Shown piece after piece: positions 43,917 through 53,772 of a stretch of DNA of 64,000 nucleotides. The stretch comes from Pseudoruegeria sp039972875 (GTDB taxonomy: Bacteria; Pseudomonadota; Alphaproteobacteria; Rhodobacterales; Rhodobacteraceae). The position numbers and the translations under genes are program-made. The notes below the pieces were generated by a model. The model did no database searches and was not told where the DNA came from. It was given only the letters and a program-made list of their open reading frames with translations. Each line of letters begins with the position of its first letter. Within the stretch, counting starts at the first letter, position 1. The DNA is taken from NCBI GenBank assembly GCA_039972875.1, contig JBDWMA010000042.1, positions 496,001 to 560,000 on the forward strand, read 5' to 3'.

Positions 43917-44998
43917 TCCGCCTTGAAAAACGGCCCACACCGTCAAAAATGTGGACCTACCTAACGCCTCTATTGGCCGTGATCCTGACAATGATTGCCG
44001 GGGGAATTCTATTTGCGGTTTTGGGCAAGGATCCGTTTGAGGCGATCCGCACGATCTTTTGGGACCCGCTGTTTAATGAGCAATTCGCAAGCTATTCTCG
44101 ACCACAATTGCTGGTCAAAGCCGGTCCACTGATCTTAATCGCCATTGGGTTGTCTCTCGGGTTTCGCGCTGGGATCTGGAACATCGGGGCTGAGGGGCAG
44201 TATATCATTGGCGCAATCTGTGGCGCGGCGACAGGGTTGGCGTTCTACCCGTCTGAAAGCGTTCTAATCTTTCCTGCAATGGTGATGGCCGGTGCAATGG
44301 GGGGGTGGGCTTGGGCCATGATCCCTGCAGTCTTGAAAACACATTTCAGAACAAATGAGATCCTCGTTTCGTTGTTGCTGGTTTATGTTGCCGAGCAATT
44401 GTTGGCCTCGATGGCGCTCAGCACATTGCGCAATCCGGATGGGGGTGGGTTTCCGGGTAGCCGAAATTTTAAGGATTTCCCGGCAGCCCACAACGGGGAG
44501 ATTTTTGCCAATACCGGCATGCACTGGGGCGTGGTTGCGGCCTTTATTGCAGTTATTTTTGCCTATATCTTGCTAAACCGTCATATGCTGGGGTTTCAGA
44601 TCCGAGTAACGGGTCAAAGCCCTCGCGCTGCAAAGTTTTCTGGCGTTTCTCCGAATTTACTGATCATTGTTTGTATGGGCCTATCAGGGGCGCTAGCGGG
44701 GCTCGCCGGTCTGTTTGAAGTCACCGGCCCGGCTGGACAGATCAGCATCGATTTCAACGTAGGATATGGGTTTACCGCAATTATCGTTGCCTTTCTGGGT
44801 CGTTTGCATCCCGTTGGTATTCTTTTGGCGGGCCTGCTGATGGCGCTCACCTATATTGGGGGTGAGCTTGCGCAATTCATGCTCAGCCTACCAGCGTCCG
44901 CCATTCAGGCGTTCCAAGGTATGCTGTTGTTCTTTCTTCTGGCGGTGGATGTTTTAACGAACTTTCGCATCCGCTTTGGCAACTCGGAGGCCGCGTAA
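43913..44998 (+). CDS. nucleoside/purine ABC transporter permease, subunit 1
   Basis: A 361-residue permease of the BPD_transp_2 family with about nine helices. The conserved stretches are GLSLGFRAGIWNIGAEGQYIIG and FSGVSPNLLIIVCMGLSGALAGLAG. It starts at GTG overlapping the ATPase stop (GTGA). With the next gene it forms the channel. Confidence 0.88.
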   Translation: MIRLEKRPTPSKMWTYLTPLLAVILTMIAGGILFAVLGKDPFEAIRTIFWDPLFNEQFASYSRPQLLVKAGPLILIAIGLSLGFRAGIWNIGAEGQYIIGAICGAATGLAFYPSESVLIFPAMVMAGAMGGWAWAMIPAVLKTHFRTNEILVSLLLVYVAEQLLASMALSTLRNPDGGGFPGSRNFKDFPAAHNGEIFANTGMHWGVVAAFIAVIFAYILLNRHMLGFQIRVTGQSPRAAKFSGVSPNLLIIVCMGLSGALAGLAGLFEVTGPAGQISIDFNVGYGFTAIIVAFLGRLHPVGILLAGLLMALTYIGGELAQFMLSLPASAIQAFQGMLLFFLLAVDVLTNFRIRFGNSEAA

Positions 44999-45930
44999 TG
45001 GATCTTTCTGCGATTAATCCTGTTATCCTGATTGCATCCCTGATGGTGGCTGCAACCCCGATCTTGCTTGCCGCTATTGGCGAATTGGTGGTGGAAAAGG
45101 CTGGCGTCCTGAATCTTGGTGTTGAAGGCATGATGATCACCGGTGCAATTTGTGGATTTGCAATTGCTGTTGAAACCGGCAGCCCGCTTGTTGGTTTTGT
45201 CGCGGCGGCATTGGGCGGTGCACTGCTGTCTCTGATTTTTGCGGTCCTGACCCAGTATCTCTTATCCAACCAAGTGGCTACAGGCCTTGCACTGACACTG
45301 TTTGGTCTAGGGCTGTCCTCATTGCTTGGCCAAAGCTATGTCGGCGTAAAGCCTCCCGCGACCGATCCGATTCATATTCCGGTATTGTCTGAACTGCCCG
45401 TTGTCGGGCAAATTTTGTTCAGCCATGATTTTATGGTTTATGTATCATTGGCAATCATAGCTGGCGTCTGGGCCTTGCTCAAATACAGCCGTATCGGTTT
45501 GGTCCTCCGCGCAGTGGGCGAGAACCACGACGCAGCCCATGCATTGGGCTATAAAGTCATTCGGATCCGCATTCTCGCAATCATGTTCGGTGGCGCTTGC
45601 GCAGGACTGGGCGGGGCCTATCTGTCACTGGTGCGTGTTCCGCAATGGACCGAAGGCATGACCGCCGGTGCCGGTTGGATCGCATTGGCGATTGTGGTTT
45701 TTGCAAGCTGGAAACCATGGCGTGTCTTGATGGGGGCCTACCTTTTTGGCGGCGTCACCGTTTTACAGTTGAACCTTCAAGCTGCGGGTTTGGCCGTTCC
45801 GGTCGAATACCTGTCAATGAGCCCCTACATCATCACCATCGTTGTTCTGGTCATTATGTCAGCGGATCGCAGCCGTGCTGCGCTGAATGCGCCGGCATCT
45901 CTTGGGCGGGTCTTCCATGCCTCGTCCTAA
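44998..45930 (+). CDS. nucleoside/purine ABC transporter permease, subunit 2
   Basis: A 310-residue BPD_transp_2 permease. The diagnostic segment is VVEKAGVLNLGVEGMMITGA, paired with AVGENHDAAHALGYKVIRIR and GGACAGLGGAYLSL. Its ATG shares the last base of the previous stop (TAATG). It is followed after 65 bases by the binding protein gene. Confidence 0.88.
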   Translation: MDLSAINPVILIASLMVAATPILLAAIGELVVEKAGVLNLGVEGMMITGAICGFAIAVETGSPLVGFVAAALGGALLSLIFAVLTQYLLSNQVATGLALTLFGLGLSSLLGQSYVGVKPPATDPIHIPVLSELPVVGQILFSHDFMVYVSLAIIAGVWALLKYSRIGLVLRAVGENHDAAHALGYKVIRIRILAIMFGGACAGLGGAYLSLVRVPQWTEGMTAGAGWIALAIVVFASWKPWRVLMGAYLFGGVTVLQLNLQAAGLAVPVEYLSMSPYIITIVVLVIMSADRSRAALNAPASLGRVFHASS

Positions 45931-45995
45931 CCCGATAGTAATTTATTCATGAAAAAGCGTGTTTAAGCGCAAAAGACGACAACAAGGAGACTACC

Positions 45996-47069
45996 ATGAA
46001 ATTAACCACTCTGCTCGCCGGAGCCGCAATGGCCGTTGGGCTGGCCAGCACGGCCTTCGCTGACGACAAAATCAAAGCCGGTTTCATCTACGTTGGCCCT
46101 GTGGGCGACGGCGGTTGGACCTATGAACACAACCAAGGCCGCCTCGCGGTTGAGGAAGAATTCGGCGACAAAGTCGAAACGATATTTCAGGAAAATGTGC
46201 CAGAAGGTGCCGATTCAGAACGTGCGCTGACACAGATGGCTCTGTCTGGGGCTGACATCATTTTCACCACATCATTTGGCTACATGGATCCAACCATCGC
46301 GGTTGCCGAAAAATTCCCAAATGTGAAATTTGAACACGCAACCGGCTATAAACGCGCCGATAACGTATCCACCTATTCTGCACGCTTCTACGAAGGTCGC
46401 GCAGTACAGGGCCACATCGCTGGCAAGATGACCAAAACCAACAAAATTGGGTACATCGCGTCCTTCCCAATTCCAGAAGTCATCCGGGGCATTAACTCTG
46501 CGTATATCCATGCCAAAAAAGTAAACCCTGACGTCGAATTCAGCGTCGTTTGGGCCTATACTTGGTTTGATCCTGCGAAAGAAGCAGACGCCGCAACTGC
46601 CTTGATCCAACAAGGTGCGGATGTCATTTTACAACACACGGACTCAACCGCGCCACAAGCTGCGGCTGAAAAAGCAGGCGACGTTATTACCTTTGGCCAA
46701 GCATCCGACATGAGCGAATACGCCCCTTACCCGCGCGTTTCTTCCATTATTGATGACTGGGCACCCTATTATATTGATCGCGTTGGCGCCGTCATGGACG
46801 GAACCTGGGAAAGCAAGGATACTTGGGATGGCATCGGTGCTGGCATGGTTGGAATCGGCAAAATCTCTGACGCGGTTCCAGCTGACGTCAAAGAAGAGGC
46901 TCTTGCCCTGATCAACGACCTTGCAAATGGCCGTTACCATGCCTTTACGGGCCCTCTCAAGAAACAAGATGGATCTGATTGGTTGGCCGAAGGCGAAACC
47001 GCCGACGACGGGACACTGGCTGGCATGAGCTTTTATGTTGAAGGTCTGACAGGCGAAATTCCGAACTAA
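45996..47069 (+). CDS. BMP-family (PnrA-like) nucleoside/purine-binding protein
   Basis: A 357-residue periplasmic binding protein with signal peptide LLAGAAMAVGLASTAFA and cleavage before DDK. It has no lipobox, unlike Gram-positive homologues. Family blocks are AGFIYVGPVGDGGWTYEHN, DIIFTTSFGYMDP and KIGYIASFPIPEVIRGIN. An AAGGAG site precedes the ATG. It is the last gene of the purine operon, which ends in a strong terminator. Ligand class follows from the xdh neighbours. Confidence 0.9.
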   Translation: MKLTTLLAGAAMAVGLASTAFADDKIKAGFIYVGPVGDGGWTYEHNQGRLAVEEEFGDKVETIFQENVPEGADSERALTQMALSGADIIFTTSFGYMDPTIAVAEKFPNVKFEHATGYKRADNVSTYSARFYEGRAVQGHIAGKMTKTNKIGYIASFPIPEVIRGINSAYIHAKKVNPDVEFSVVWAYTWFDPAKEADAATALIQQGADVILQHTDSTAPQAAAEKAGDVITFGQASDMSEYAPYPRVSSIIDDWAPYYIDRVGAVMDGTWESKDTWDGIGAGMVGIGKISDAVPADVKEEALALINDLANGRYHAFTGPLKKQDGSDWLAEGETADDGTLAGMSFYVEGLTGEIPN

Positions 47070-47093
47070 TTTCGGAACCAACGAAATTTAAAC

Positions 47094-47121
47094 AGGGCGT
47101 GGCTTCGGCTGCGCCCTTTTT
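47094..47121 (+). terminator. intrinsic terminator of the xdh-transporter operon
   Basis: AGGGCGTGGC, a TTCG tetraloop, then GCTGCGCCCT form a 10-bp stem (two G-U pairs), followed by TTTTT. It lies 25 bases after the binding-protein stop. Confidence 0.88.
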
Positions 47122-47201
47122 CATAAGCTGCATCAAATTGGCCGTTGATGGACCCCGATAATCCTCTTTGATTACCACGGCATTCATGGCACCAATGTCC
47201 C

Positions 47202-48140
47202 ATGCCTATCCTTACCCCCACCCGCTCCCAATCACCGGCGTCCTCGTTCTGCTTTGGCACAATGCAATTTGGCGGAAACGCGGATCACGCAGCGAGCCAT
47301 GCCATGTATGAAACCTGTCGAGCAGCTGGGATAAATTTCTTTGATACCGCCCATGTTTACACCGATGGTTGGTCGGAAACATTTCTTGGAGAATTTGTAG
47401 CTGCGGAGCGAGATCACGTTCTCATTGCGACCAAAGTGGGGTTTGTCGGCGGCTGTGATCGTAACAATTTAATGCAACAGTTCGTTGTCTCTCAGAAACG
47501 GCTAAATATGGATTATGTGGACATTTTGTACCTGCACCGGTTTGATCCGAATTGCTCTCTACAAGAGACCATAGAAACAATCGTTCAATTGCAGAATGAC
47601 GGAAAAGTCAGGCAGATTGGTGTCAGCAATTATTCTGCATGGCAAGTGATGAAAGCACAACGCATCGCTGAGCAATTAGGGAGCCGCATCGATATAATCC
47701 AACCCATGTACAACCTTGTAAAACGACAGGTTGAGGTTGAAATCCTCCCGATGTGTGCAAGCGAAGGCATTGCTGTTGTTCCCTATTCCCCTTTGGGCGG
47801 TGGCCTTTTGACTGGAAAATACCTAAGCGGCGAGACCGGGCGTTTGATCCAAGATGATGGATACAAATTGCGATATGGCGTAGAATGGATGCACAAAACG
47901 GCTGAGGCAATCAGGGATCTTTCTGCAGAATACGGCGTTTCGGCGGCGACGCTTGCGGTGGCTTGGGTTGCTTACAATTCGACCGTATCAGCCCCAATTA
48001 TAAGCGCGCGAAACGTGGTACAGTTAAAACCATCTTTGGACGCAATACACTATCATTTGCCCCCCGAACTCTATGCGCGGCTCAGTCGGCTAAGTCCAAC
48101 ACCCGCCCCAGCTACAGACCGATTAGAGGAAATCCAATGA
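47202..48140 (+). CDS. aldo/keto reductase
   Basis: A 312-residue NADPH-dependent TIM-barrel oxidoreductase. The catalytic tetrad is visible: Asp in FFDTAHVY, Tyr in the same segment, Lys in IATKVGF and His in ILYLHRF. Cofactor-binding parts are QIGVSNYSAW and VVPYSPLGGGLLTGKY. The substrate is unknown. Its stop overlaps the DUF938 methyltransferase start (ATGA). Confidence 0.88.
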   Translation: MPILTPTRSQSPASSFCFGTMQFGGNADHAASHAMYETCRAAGINFFDTAHVYTDGWSETFLGEFVAAERDHVLIATKVGFVGGCDRNNLMQQFVVSQKRLNMDYVDILYLHRFDPNCSLQETIETIVQLQNDGKVRQIGVSNYSAWQVMKAQRIAEQLGSRIDIIQPMYNLVKRQVEVEILPMCASEGIAVVPYSPLGGGLLTGKYLSGETGRLIQDDGYKLRYGVEWMHKTAEAIRDLSAEYGVSAATLAVAWVAYNSTVSAPIISARNVVQLKPSLDAIHYHLPPELYARLSRLSPTPAPATDRLEEIQ

Positions 48141-48793
48141 GCCATCCTCCGCGCGTGGTTCCTTGCCACAGCAATGTCAAACCGATGGAAACTAAAGGAA
48201 AACTGTCAGCCCCTTCAGCTGAACGCAATCAGGCGGCTATTCTAGAGGTCCTCGCCCAATATGCCCCGGCAACAGGTACGGCTTTAGAAATCGCCAGCGG
48301 CACCGGGCAACATAGTGTTGCCTTTGCAAAACAGCATCCTAACATTCAGTGGCAACCGACAGATATTATAGAGGAAAGACTCACCTCTATCGCAGTTTGG
48401 CGCGCGGAACATGCGTTGGGCAACCTTCGCCCGCCTGTGCGATTTGATGCCATACTTGATCCAGTCCCCGAAACCCAAATTGACGTCGTTATTACCATCA
48501 ATTTGTTGCATTTGATCGGTGAAGACGAATGCTGGACCATCCTTCGCAAAGTCGCAGGCGCACTGGCTCCTAATGGGTATTTCCTTTTCTATGGCCCATT
48601 TCGGCGCGACACTGGTTTCGCCAGCGAGGACGACCGGGATTTTCATCATAAGCTTCAGGCCATGGATCCCAGCATTGGCTACAAAGAGGTTCGAGACATG
48701 AAAAACTGGATCCGAACGCATGGCTTAACCCTTGTAAAGATCCATGACATGCCATCCAACAATCTAATGTGGGTGGTTCAAAAATCAGGTTAA
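48137..48793 (+). CDS. DUF938 SAM-dependent methyltransferase-like protein
   Basis: A 218-residue protein with a Rossmann-type SAM site LEIASGTGQHSVAFA, preceded by the DUF938 N-terminal block SAPSAERNQAAILEVL. Other family blocks are INLLHLIGEDE and GPFRRDTGFASEDDRDFH. The methyl acceptor is unknown. The start is fixed by the ATGA overlap with the aldo/keto reductase gene. Confidence 0.85.
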   Translation: MSHPPRVVPCHSNVKPMETKGKLSAPSAERNQAAILEVLAQYAPATGTALEIASGTGQHSVAFAKQHPNIQWQPTDIIEERLTSIAVWRAEHALGNLRPPVRFDAILDPVPETQIDVVITINLLHLIGEDECWTILRKVAGALAPNGYFLFYGPFRRDTGFASEDDRDFHHKLQAMDPSIGYKEVRDMKNWIRTHGLTLVKIHDMPSNNLMWVVQKSG

Positions 48794-48844
48794 ACCGTAT
48801 TTTCACACCCAATTTGGATAATCCAAGTCATCGGCACATCACAA

Positions 48845-48873
48845 GAAAAAGCCCCGCCAAAAGGCAGGGCTTT
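48845..48873 (-). terminator. intrinsic terminator of the DMGDH-like gene
   Basis: AAAGCCCTGCC, loop TTTT, GGCGGGGCTTT with one mismatch, then further Ts on the minus strand, starting seven bases after the stop at 48880. It may also serve the convergent DUF938 gene. Confidence 0.8.
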
Positions 48874-48879
48874 GATCTA

Positions 48880-51384
48880 TTATCCTGTGACACGGATGGT
48901 GACGTTTTTAGGGTCATACGGACTGTCTTCGACAACCTCACATTCCCATAATTTGTCAAACATTTTCACCTGCAATTTGGTGCCCACCTCGGCCAAATCC
49001 GGGCTGACATACCCCATGCCGATGGATTTTTTGAAATGCAGTGAATACCCCCCTGATGTCAAACGACCCACGCGATTTTCGCCTTTATACAGCGCCTCCC
49101 GGCCCCATGGGTCCGCGTCCTCTGGGCCATCAATCAGCAAAGTAACACACTTGAAACGGATGCCTTTGGCCAGCATTTCGTCTTTACCAAAGAAATCTTT
49201 TTCCAGATCAATAAACCGATCCAACCCTGCCTCAGCTGGGGTCGCATCCCGCCCCAATTCGGTACCAAATGCCCGATAGGATTTTTCTTGCCGGAGCCAG
49301 TTTTGCGCCCGTGCACCAACCAGCATCATGCCATGTTTTGCACCAGCGTTTTCCAGTAAATCAAAAAGATAGTTCTGCATCTCCATCGGGTGATGCAACT
49401 CCCACCCCAGTTCTCCGGTATAAGCCACACGGATGGCATTGACGGGGCACATACCCAGTTCTATCTGGCGCGCCGACAACCATGGGAACCGTTTATTGGA
49501 CAGGGCCGTGTCAGGTTCTGCATCTTTGATTACCTCTTTCAACACGTCGCGAGATTTGGGTCCGGCAATAGCAAATACACCCCATTGGGTGGTCACATCC
49601 TGCACTTCGATGCGGCCAAATTCGGCCTCTTTATCGTCGCGGGCTTTCAGGAGGTAATCTTGATCATACGCCGTCCATGCTCCGGCCGATACGAGGTAAT
49701 ATTCATCCTCTTTCAAACGAACGATGGTGTATTCCGTCCGCGTTGTGCCCGCAGCTGTCAATGCATAGGTCAGGTTGATGCGGCCCACTTTGGGCAGTTT
49801 GTTGCACGTAAACCAATCCAAAAATGCAGTCGCACCGGGCCCCTTTACGATATGTTTTGTAAAGGCCGTGGCATCGATCAAGCCTACGCCATCACGGATG
49901 GCCGCAGCCTCGTTTTTTGCGTTTTCCCACCATGCGCCGCGCCGGAAAGACCGTGAATCATGATCAAAAGAATTTGGGGCATCCAATGGCCCGAAATAAT
50001 TCGGGCGTTCCCAGCCGTTTACACACCCAAATTGAGCCCCCCGCTCTTTTTGACGATCATAGGCTGGCGCTGTACGCAATGGGCGACAGGCTGGGCGTTC
50101 CTCATCAGGATGATGCACAACATATACGTGATCGTAGCATTCTTCGTTTTTTCGGGCAGCATATTCGGTCGTCATCCAGTTTTCGGCATACCGTTTTGGA
50201 TCCAGCGAGGCCATGTCGATCTCTGCCTCACCGTCGACCATCATCTGCGCAAGGTAATACCCTGTCCCACCCGCAGCCGTGATCCCAAAGCTAAAGCCTT
50301 CGGCCAACCACATATTTCGTAGACCGGGGGCCGGACCAACCAACGGGTTGCCATCAGGCGTGTAGCAGATGGGGCCGTTGAAATCATCTTTTAGGCCGCT
50401 GTCTTCGCAAGACGGCATTCGGTGGATCATCGCCATATACTGATCTTCGATCCGGTCCAGATCGAGTGGAAATAGGTCAGCGCGGAAACTGTCAGGGACG
50501 CCATATTCAAAACAAGCCGGCGCATTTTTCTCATAGACACCTAAAATCCAACCTCCGCGTTCTTCGCGAACATAGGACTGCGCATCGGCATCGCGAATGA
50601 CTGGATGTTCTGAATTGCCTTCAGCGCGATAAGCCTGAAGTGCCGGGTCGACATCAGTTACAATAAACTGATGTTCAACCGGAATGGCTGGAATTTTGAT
50701 ACCCAGCATTTTCGCGGTGCGCTGCGCATGATTGCCCGATGCGGTGACCAGATGTTCTGCGGTGATGACAATCTGTTCTTCGGATGGGATCAGATTGCCG
50801 CCCTTTTCCACCATCTTCGTGCAGGTGACCTCCCAATGGGTGCCATTCCAGTTAAAGGCGTCTGCCTGCCATTTACGTTCAATTACGGCCCCATGTTGAC
50901 GCGCGCCTTTGGCCATCGCTTGGGTCACATCCGCTGGGTTAATATATCCATCCGTATGATGGTAAAGCGCCCCTTCTAAATCATTGGTGTGGATCAATGG
51001 CCAACGCGATTTTATCTCATCCGGGGTAAGCCATTCATAGGGCACATCACAGGTTTCAGCCGTAGATGCATACAGCATAAATTCGTCCATACGCTCTTTG
51101 GTTTGCGCCATACGCAGGTTACCAACAACCGCAAAACCAGCGTTCAAACCGGTTTCTTCCTCAAGCGACTTATAAAAATCAACCGAATATTTATGAATAT
51201 GCGTTGTCGCAAAAGACATGTTGAACAGTGGCAGCAGGCCCGCAGCATGCCAAGTTGAACCACTGGTGAGTTCATCGCGTTCGATCAACATCACATCGTC
51301 CCAGCCAGCTTTGGCCAGATGATACGCGATAGAGGCACCGATGGCACCGCCACCAACAATGAGGGCTTTGACTTGAGTTTTCAT
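48880..51384 (-). CDS. FAD-dependent GcvT-fusion oxidoreductase (dimethylglycine dehydrogenase-like)
   Basis: An 834-residue two-part enzyme. The N-terminal DAO-type FAD domain has VGGGAIGASIAYHLAKAG and TSGSTWHAAGL; the His (residue 46) aligns with the covalent-FAD His of dimethylglycine and sarcosine dehydrogenases. From about residue 430 comes a GcvT-like folate-binding domain with its aminomethyltransferase C-terminal barrel (YTGELGWELH, GLDRFIDLEKDFFG). It should demethylate an N-methylated glycine, passing one-carbon units to tetrahydrofolate. The exact substrate is inferred from overall layout only. Confidence 0.83.
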   Translation of the reverse strand: MKTQVKALIVGGGAIGASIAYHLAKAGWDDVMLIERDELTSGSTWHAAGLLPLFNMSFATTHIHKYSVDFYKSLEEETGLNAGFAVVGNLRMAQTKERMDEFMLYASTAETCDVPYEWLTPDEIKSRWPLIHTNDLEGALYHHTDGYINPADVTQAMAKGARQHGAVIERKWQADAFNWNGTHWEVTCTKMVEKGGNLIPSEEQIVITAEHLVTASGNHAQRTAKMLGIKIPAIPVEHQFIVTDVDPALQAYRAEGNSEHPVIRDADAQSYVREERGGWILGVYEKNAPACFEYGVPDSFRADLFPLDLDRIEDQYMAMIHRMPSCEDSGLKDDFNGPICYTPDGNPLVGPAPGLRNMWLAEGFSFGITAAGGTGYYLAQMMVDGEAEIDMASLDPKRYAENWMTTEYAARKNEECYDHVYVVHHPDEERPACRPLRTAPAYDRQKERGAQFGCVNGWERPNYFGPLDAPNSFDHDSRSFRRGAWWENAKNEAAAIRDGVGLIDATAFTKHIVKGPGATAFLDWFTCNKLPKVGRINLTYALTAAGTTRTEYTIVRLKEDEYYLVSAGAWTAYDQDYLLKARDDKEAEFGRIEVQDVTTQWGVFAIAGPKSRDVLKEVIKDAEPDTALSNKRFPWLSARQIELGMCPVNAIRVAYTGELGWELHHPMEMQNYLFDLLENAGAKHGMMLVGARAQNWLRQEKSYRAFGTELGRDATPAEAGLDRFIDLEKDFFGKDEMLAKGIRFKCVTLLIDGPEDADPWGREALYKGENRVGRLTSGGYSLHFKKSIGMGYVSPDLAEVGTKLQVKMFDKLWECEVVEDSPYDPKNVTIRVTG

Positions 51385-51486
51385 ATGTCATCTCTGCTGA
51401 AAGGCTTTGAACCCATTCATGCCAGAAATTTCAAAGCAACCGACAGAGTTGCCCGACCCAAAAAAACACAAAACCGACCTGTACAG

Positions 51487-51855
51487 TTAATCTGTCCCAA
51501 CTTTACAGGATTTAAATCCACGATCACTGGCGCAGGTAAACACCTTTCGATCATCCTCTGATGGTTTACCAACCTGATTTAGACCCAAACGTTGTTTCCA
51601 AGTCAGATCTTCTTCGGGCTGCAGATTTTCCTCTTCTGACGTATCATTTTCAGAATAACGCACGCGGAGTGCTCTGATCCCAAGGCCCGCCGCTTCCATC
51701 CGGGAGGCCGCGATATCACTCAACAATAGGGTGTAATCGCGTACGCTATAGGCTTCGCCCGCCGCTTGATGAATGGTTTGCCGACGGGAAAAATCCACAG
51801 CAGCCACCGTAAACCCGGTGATAATCAAAAATATGGCCATGAATCCAATGCGCAT
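51487..51855 (-). CDS. small membrane-anchored or secreted protein, unknown
   Basis: A 122-residue protein with an N-terminal hydrophobic segment (GFMAIFLIITGFTVAAVDF) acting as anchor or signal. A helical part (ASRMEAAGLGIRALRVRY), an acidic stretch and a C-terminal Cys pair (FTCASDRGFKSC) follow. The start is the ATG at complement 51853-51855 with GGAGG six bases upstream, not the longer open frame to 52017, which overlaps panC. No family recognised. Confidence 0.65.
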   Translation of the reverse strand: MRIGFMAIFLIITGFTVAAVDFSRRQTIHQAAGEAYSVRDYTLLLSDIAASRMEAAGLGIRALRVRYSENDTSEEENLQPEEDLTWKQRLGLNQVGKPSEDDRKVFTCASDRGFKSCKVGTD

Positions 51856-52036
51856 TCGTATCCTCCATTCATCAATACCGCATAGATCTAAAACGGAATT
51901 TGGGCAAAATTCGGAAGGGGGACAGGCAAATACAGGGCAACGGAGATATACTGTTTTACTGAAATCATGCGAAATCCTTGTTTCACCCCCTCGCAGTCGA
52001 TAGATGAAACGGAACAAACACCGAAAGAACGACCCT

Positions 52037-52882
52037 ATGCAAAGCTGTCACACCATCGAGACAACCCGCGCGGTGATTTCCATGTTGCGCACCGGCGGTA
52101 AACGCATTGGGTTTGTCCCCACGATGGGGTTCCTCCATGAGGGGCATCTCTCTCTTGTTAGACGCGCCAAAGAAGTCTCTGACCATGTTGTCGTAAGCAT
52201 TTTTGTGAATCCAACGCAATTTGGCAACCCGGCCGATCTGGAAAAATATCCCCGCAACACCGAAGGCGACTTAGCTTTATTGCGGACCGAAGGCGTGGAT
52301 CTTGTCTTTCTGCCCGACGTAAACGACATTTACCCAGAAGGGGCCGAAACCATCGTCGAAACTACGGTGTTAGCGAATATGCTGCATGGCCTGGTCCGCC
52401 CCGGACATTTTCGTGGTGTGACGACGGTGGTGAACAAGTTTTTCAACATCATTCAACCTGATGTCGCCGTTTTTGGGGAAAAGGATTTTCAGCAACTGGC
52501 TGTGATCCGCAAAATGGTGCGGGATTTGCATATACCGATTGAAATCATCGGAGGCAAAACCTTGCGCGATCCTGATGGTTTGGCAATGTCATCACGCAAT
52601 GTACGCCTGTCTCATGATGATCGCCTCGCCGCATTGGCATTGAACCAATCACTGGACATTGCCCAGAACATGGTCCTGCGTGGCACAACGGTTGAGATGG
52701 TTGAAGCGGCCATTTCAGGGCATATTTCCGCGGAACCTCGAGCCACTTTAAGGGCCGTAGATATCTGTGATGCCGATACGTTGACCCCATTAAAGGGTCC
52801 GATCACGGGCCCGATTGCCTTTATGATCTCCGCTGAATTCGGCGGTATACTTTTGATCGACCAACGTGTCGTAACCCCTTAG
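52037..52882 (+). CDS. panC: pantoate-beta-alanine ligase
   Basis: A 281-residue enzyme making pantothenate from pantoate, beta-alanine and ATP. HIGH-type motif: PTMGFLHEGHLSL. Other blocks are VSIFVNPTQFG, VFGEKDFQQL and the KMSKS-like region GLAMSSRNVRL. The start taken is the ATG at 52037, which gives the family length; an in-frame ATG lies at 52004. panB follows after 21 bases. Confidence 0.94.
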   Translation: MQSCHTIETTRAVISMLRTGGKRIGFVPTMGFLHEGHLSLVRRAKEVSDHVVVSIFVNPTQFGNPADLEKYPRNTEGDLALLRTEGVDLVFLPDVNDIYPEGAETIVETTVLANMLHGLVRPGHFRGVTTVVNKFFNIIQPDVAVFGEKDFQQLAVIRKMVRDLHIPIEIIGGKTLRDPDGLAMSSRNVRLSHDDRLAALALNQSLDIAQNMVLRGTTVEMVEAAISGHISAEPRATLRAVDICDADTLTPLKGPITGPIAFMISAEFGGILLIDQRVVTP

Positions 52883-52903
52883 CCCCAAAGCGAAAGGCTA
52901 CCC

Positions 52904-53713
52904 ATGTCAAAACAAGTTCAAATCCGTCGTACAACTGTGCCACAAATTGCAAATCGTAAGGGGGGCGATCCCATTGTCTCGCTCACGTCCTATCATGCCC
53001 ACACGGCGGCGATTGTCGACAAACATGCGGATTTCATTTTGGTTGGGGACAGCCTGGGAATGGTCATGCATGGTATGGAAAGCACCGTCGGCGTACCGCT
53101 TGATCTGATGATCATGCACGGCAAAGCCGTTGTCCGGGGGACTCAGAAGGCATTGATCGTCGTGGATATGCCTTTTGGCACCTACGAAGAAAGCCCCGGC
53201 GTTGCTTTTCGCAATGCGGCAAAGATTATGAAAGAAACACAATGTGGCGCGGTCAAAGTCGAAGGCGGGGCCCGCATGGCAGAAACTATTCGGTTTCTGA
53301 CTGAGCGGGGCATCCCTGTGATGGCGCATATTGGCCTGACTCCTCAGTCGAGCCACGTTATGGGCGGATTTAAGACCCAAGGTCGCGACGAAGATACCTG
53401 GGCGTTGCATGAAGCCGACGCCAAGGCGGTCGCAGATGCCGGCGCATTTGCCGTAGTGCTTGAAGGAATGGTCGAACCCTTGGCCGCAAGGATAACCAAA
53501 CAGATCCCAATTCCAACAATCGGTATTGGCGCTTCAGTTGACTGTGACGGGCAAATTTTGGTGCTTGAGGATATGCTTGGCCTGAACGAATGGACACCAA
53601 AATTTGTAAAAGTTTATGGCCAACTCGGCCCAATGATCGAGCAAGCCGTTGAAAACTACGCCAAAGACGTCAAAGACCGAAACTTCCCCACCGAGGAAGA
53701 AGTGTATCGCTAG
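52904..53713 (+). CDS. panB: 3-methyl-2-oxobutanoate hydroxymethyltransferase
   Basis: A 269-residue TIM-barrel enzyme adding a hydroxymethyl group from methylene-tetrahydrofolate to ketoisovalerate, the first committed step of pantothenate synthesis. Visible blocks are ILVGDSLGMVMHG (metal-binding Asp), GAVKVEGG, VMAHIGLTPQ and the Glu in VVLEGMVEP. It forms the panCB operon. Two hairpins follow the gene. Confidence 0.95.
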   Translation: MSKQVQIRRTTVPQIANRKGGDPIVSLTSYHAHTAAIVDKHADFILVGDSLGMVMHGMESTVGVPLDLMIMHGKAVVRGTQKALIVVDMPFGTYEESPGVAFRNAAKIMKETQCGAVKVEGGARMAETIRFLTERGIPVMAHIGLTPQSSHVMGGFKTQGRDEDTWALHEADAKAVADAGAFAVVLEGMVEPLAARITKQIPIPTIGIGASVDCDGQILVLEDMLGLNEWTPKFVKVYGQLGPMIEQAVENYAKDVKDRNFPTEEEVYR

Positions 53714-53737
53714 TTCGGCGCTCAGCTCATTAAGTGC

Positions 53738-53770
53738 GCCCCGGCAAGATACACAATGATCTGCCGGGGC
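53738..53770 (+). terminator. hairpin downstream of panB
   Basis: GCCCCGGCA and TGCCGGGGC form a 9-bp stem with a 15-base loop, 24 bases after the panB stop. No U-run follows, only ATAAATT. Confidence 0.55.
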
Positions 53771-53772
53771 AT

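Noticed and set aside
48880..51384. DMSP demethylase (DmdA)
   Set aside because: DmdA is a stand-alone GcvT-like protein of about 370 residues; this 834-residue gene has an N-terminal FAD oxidase domain with the covalent-FAD His.
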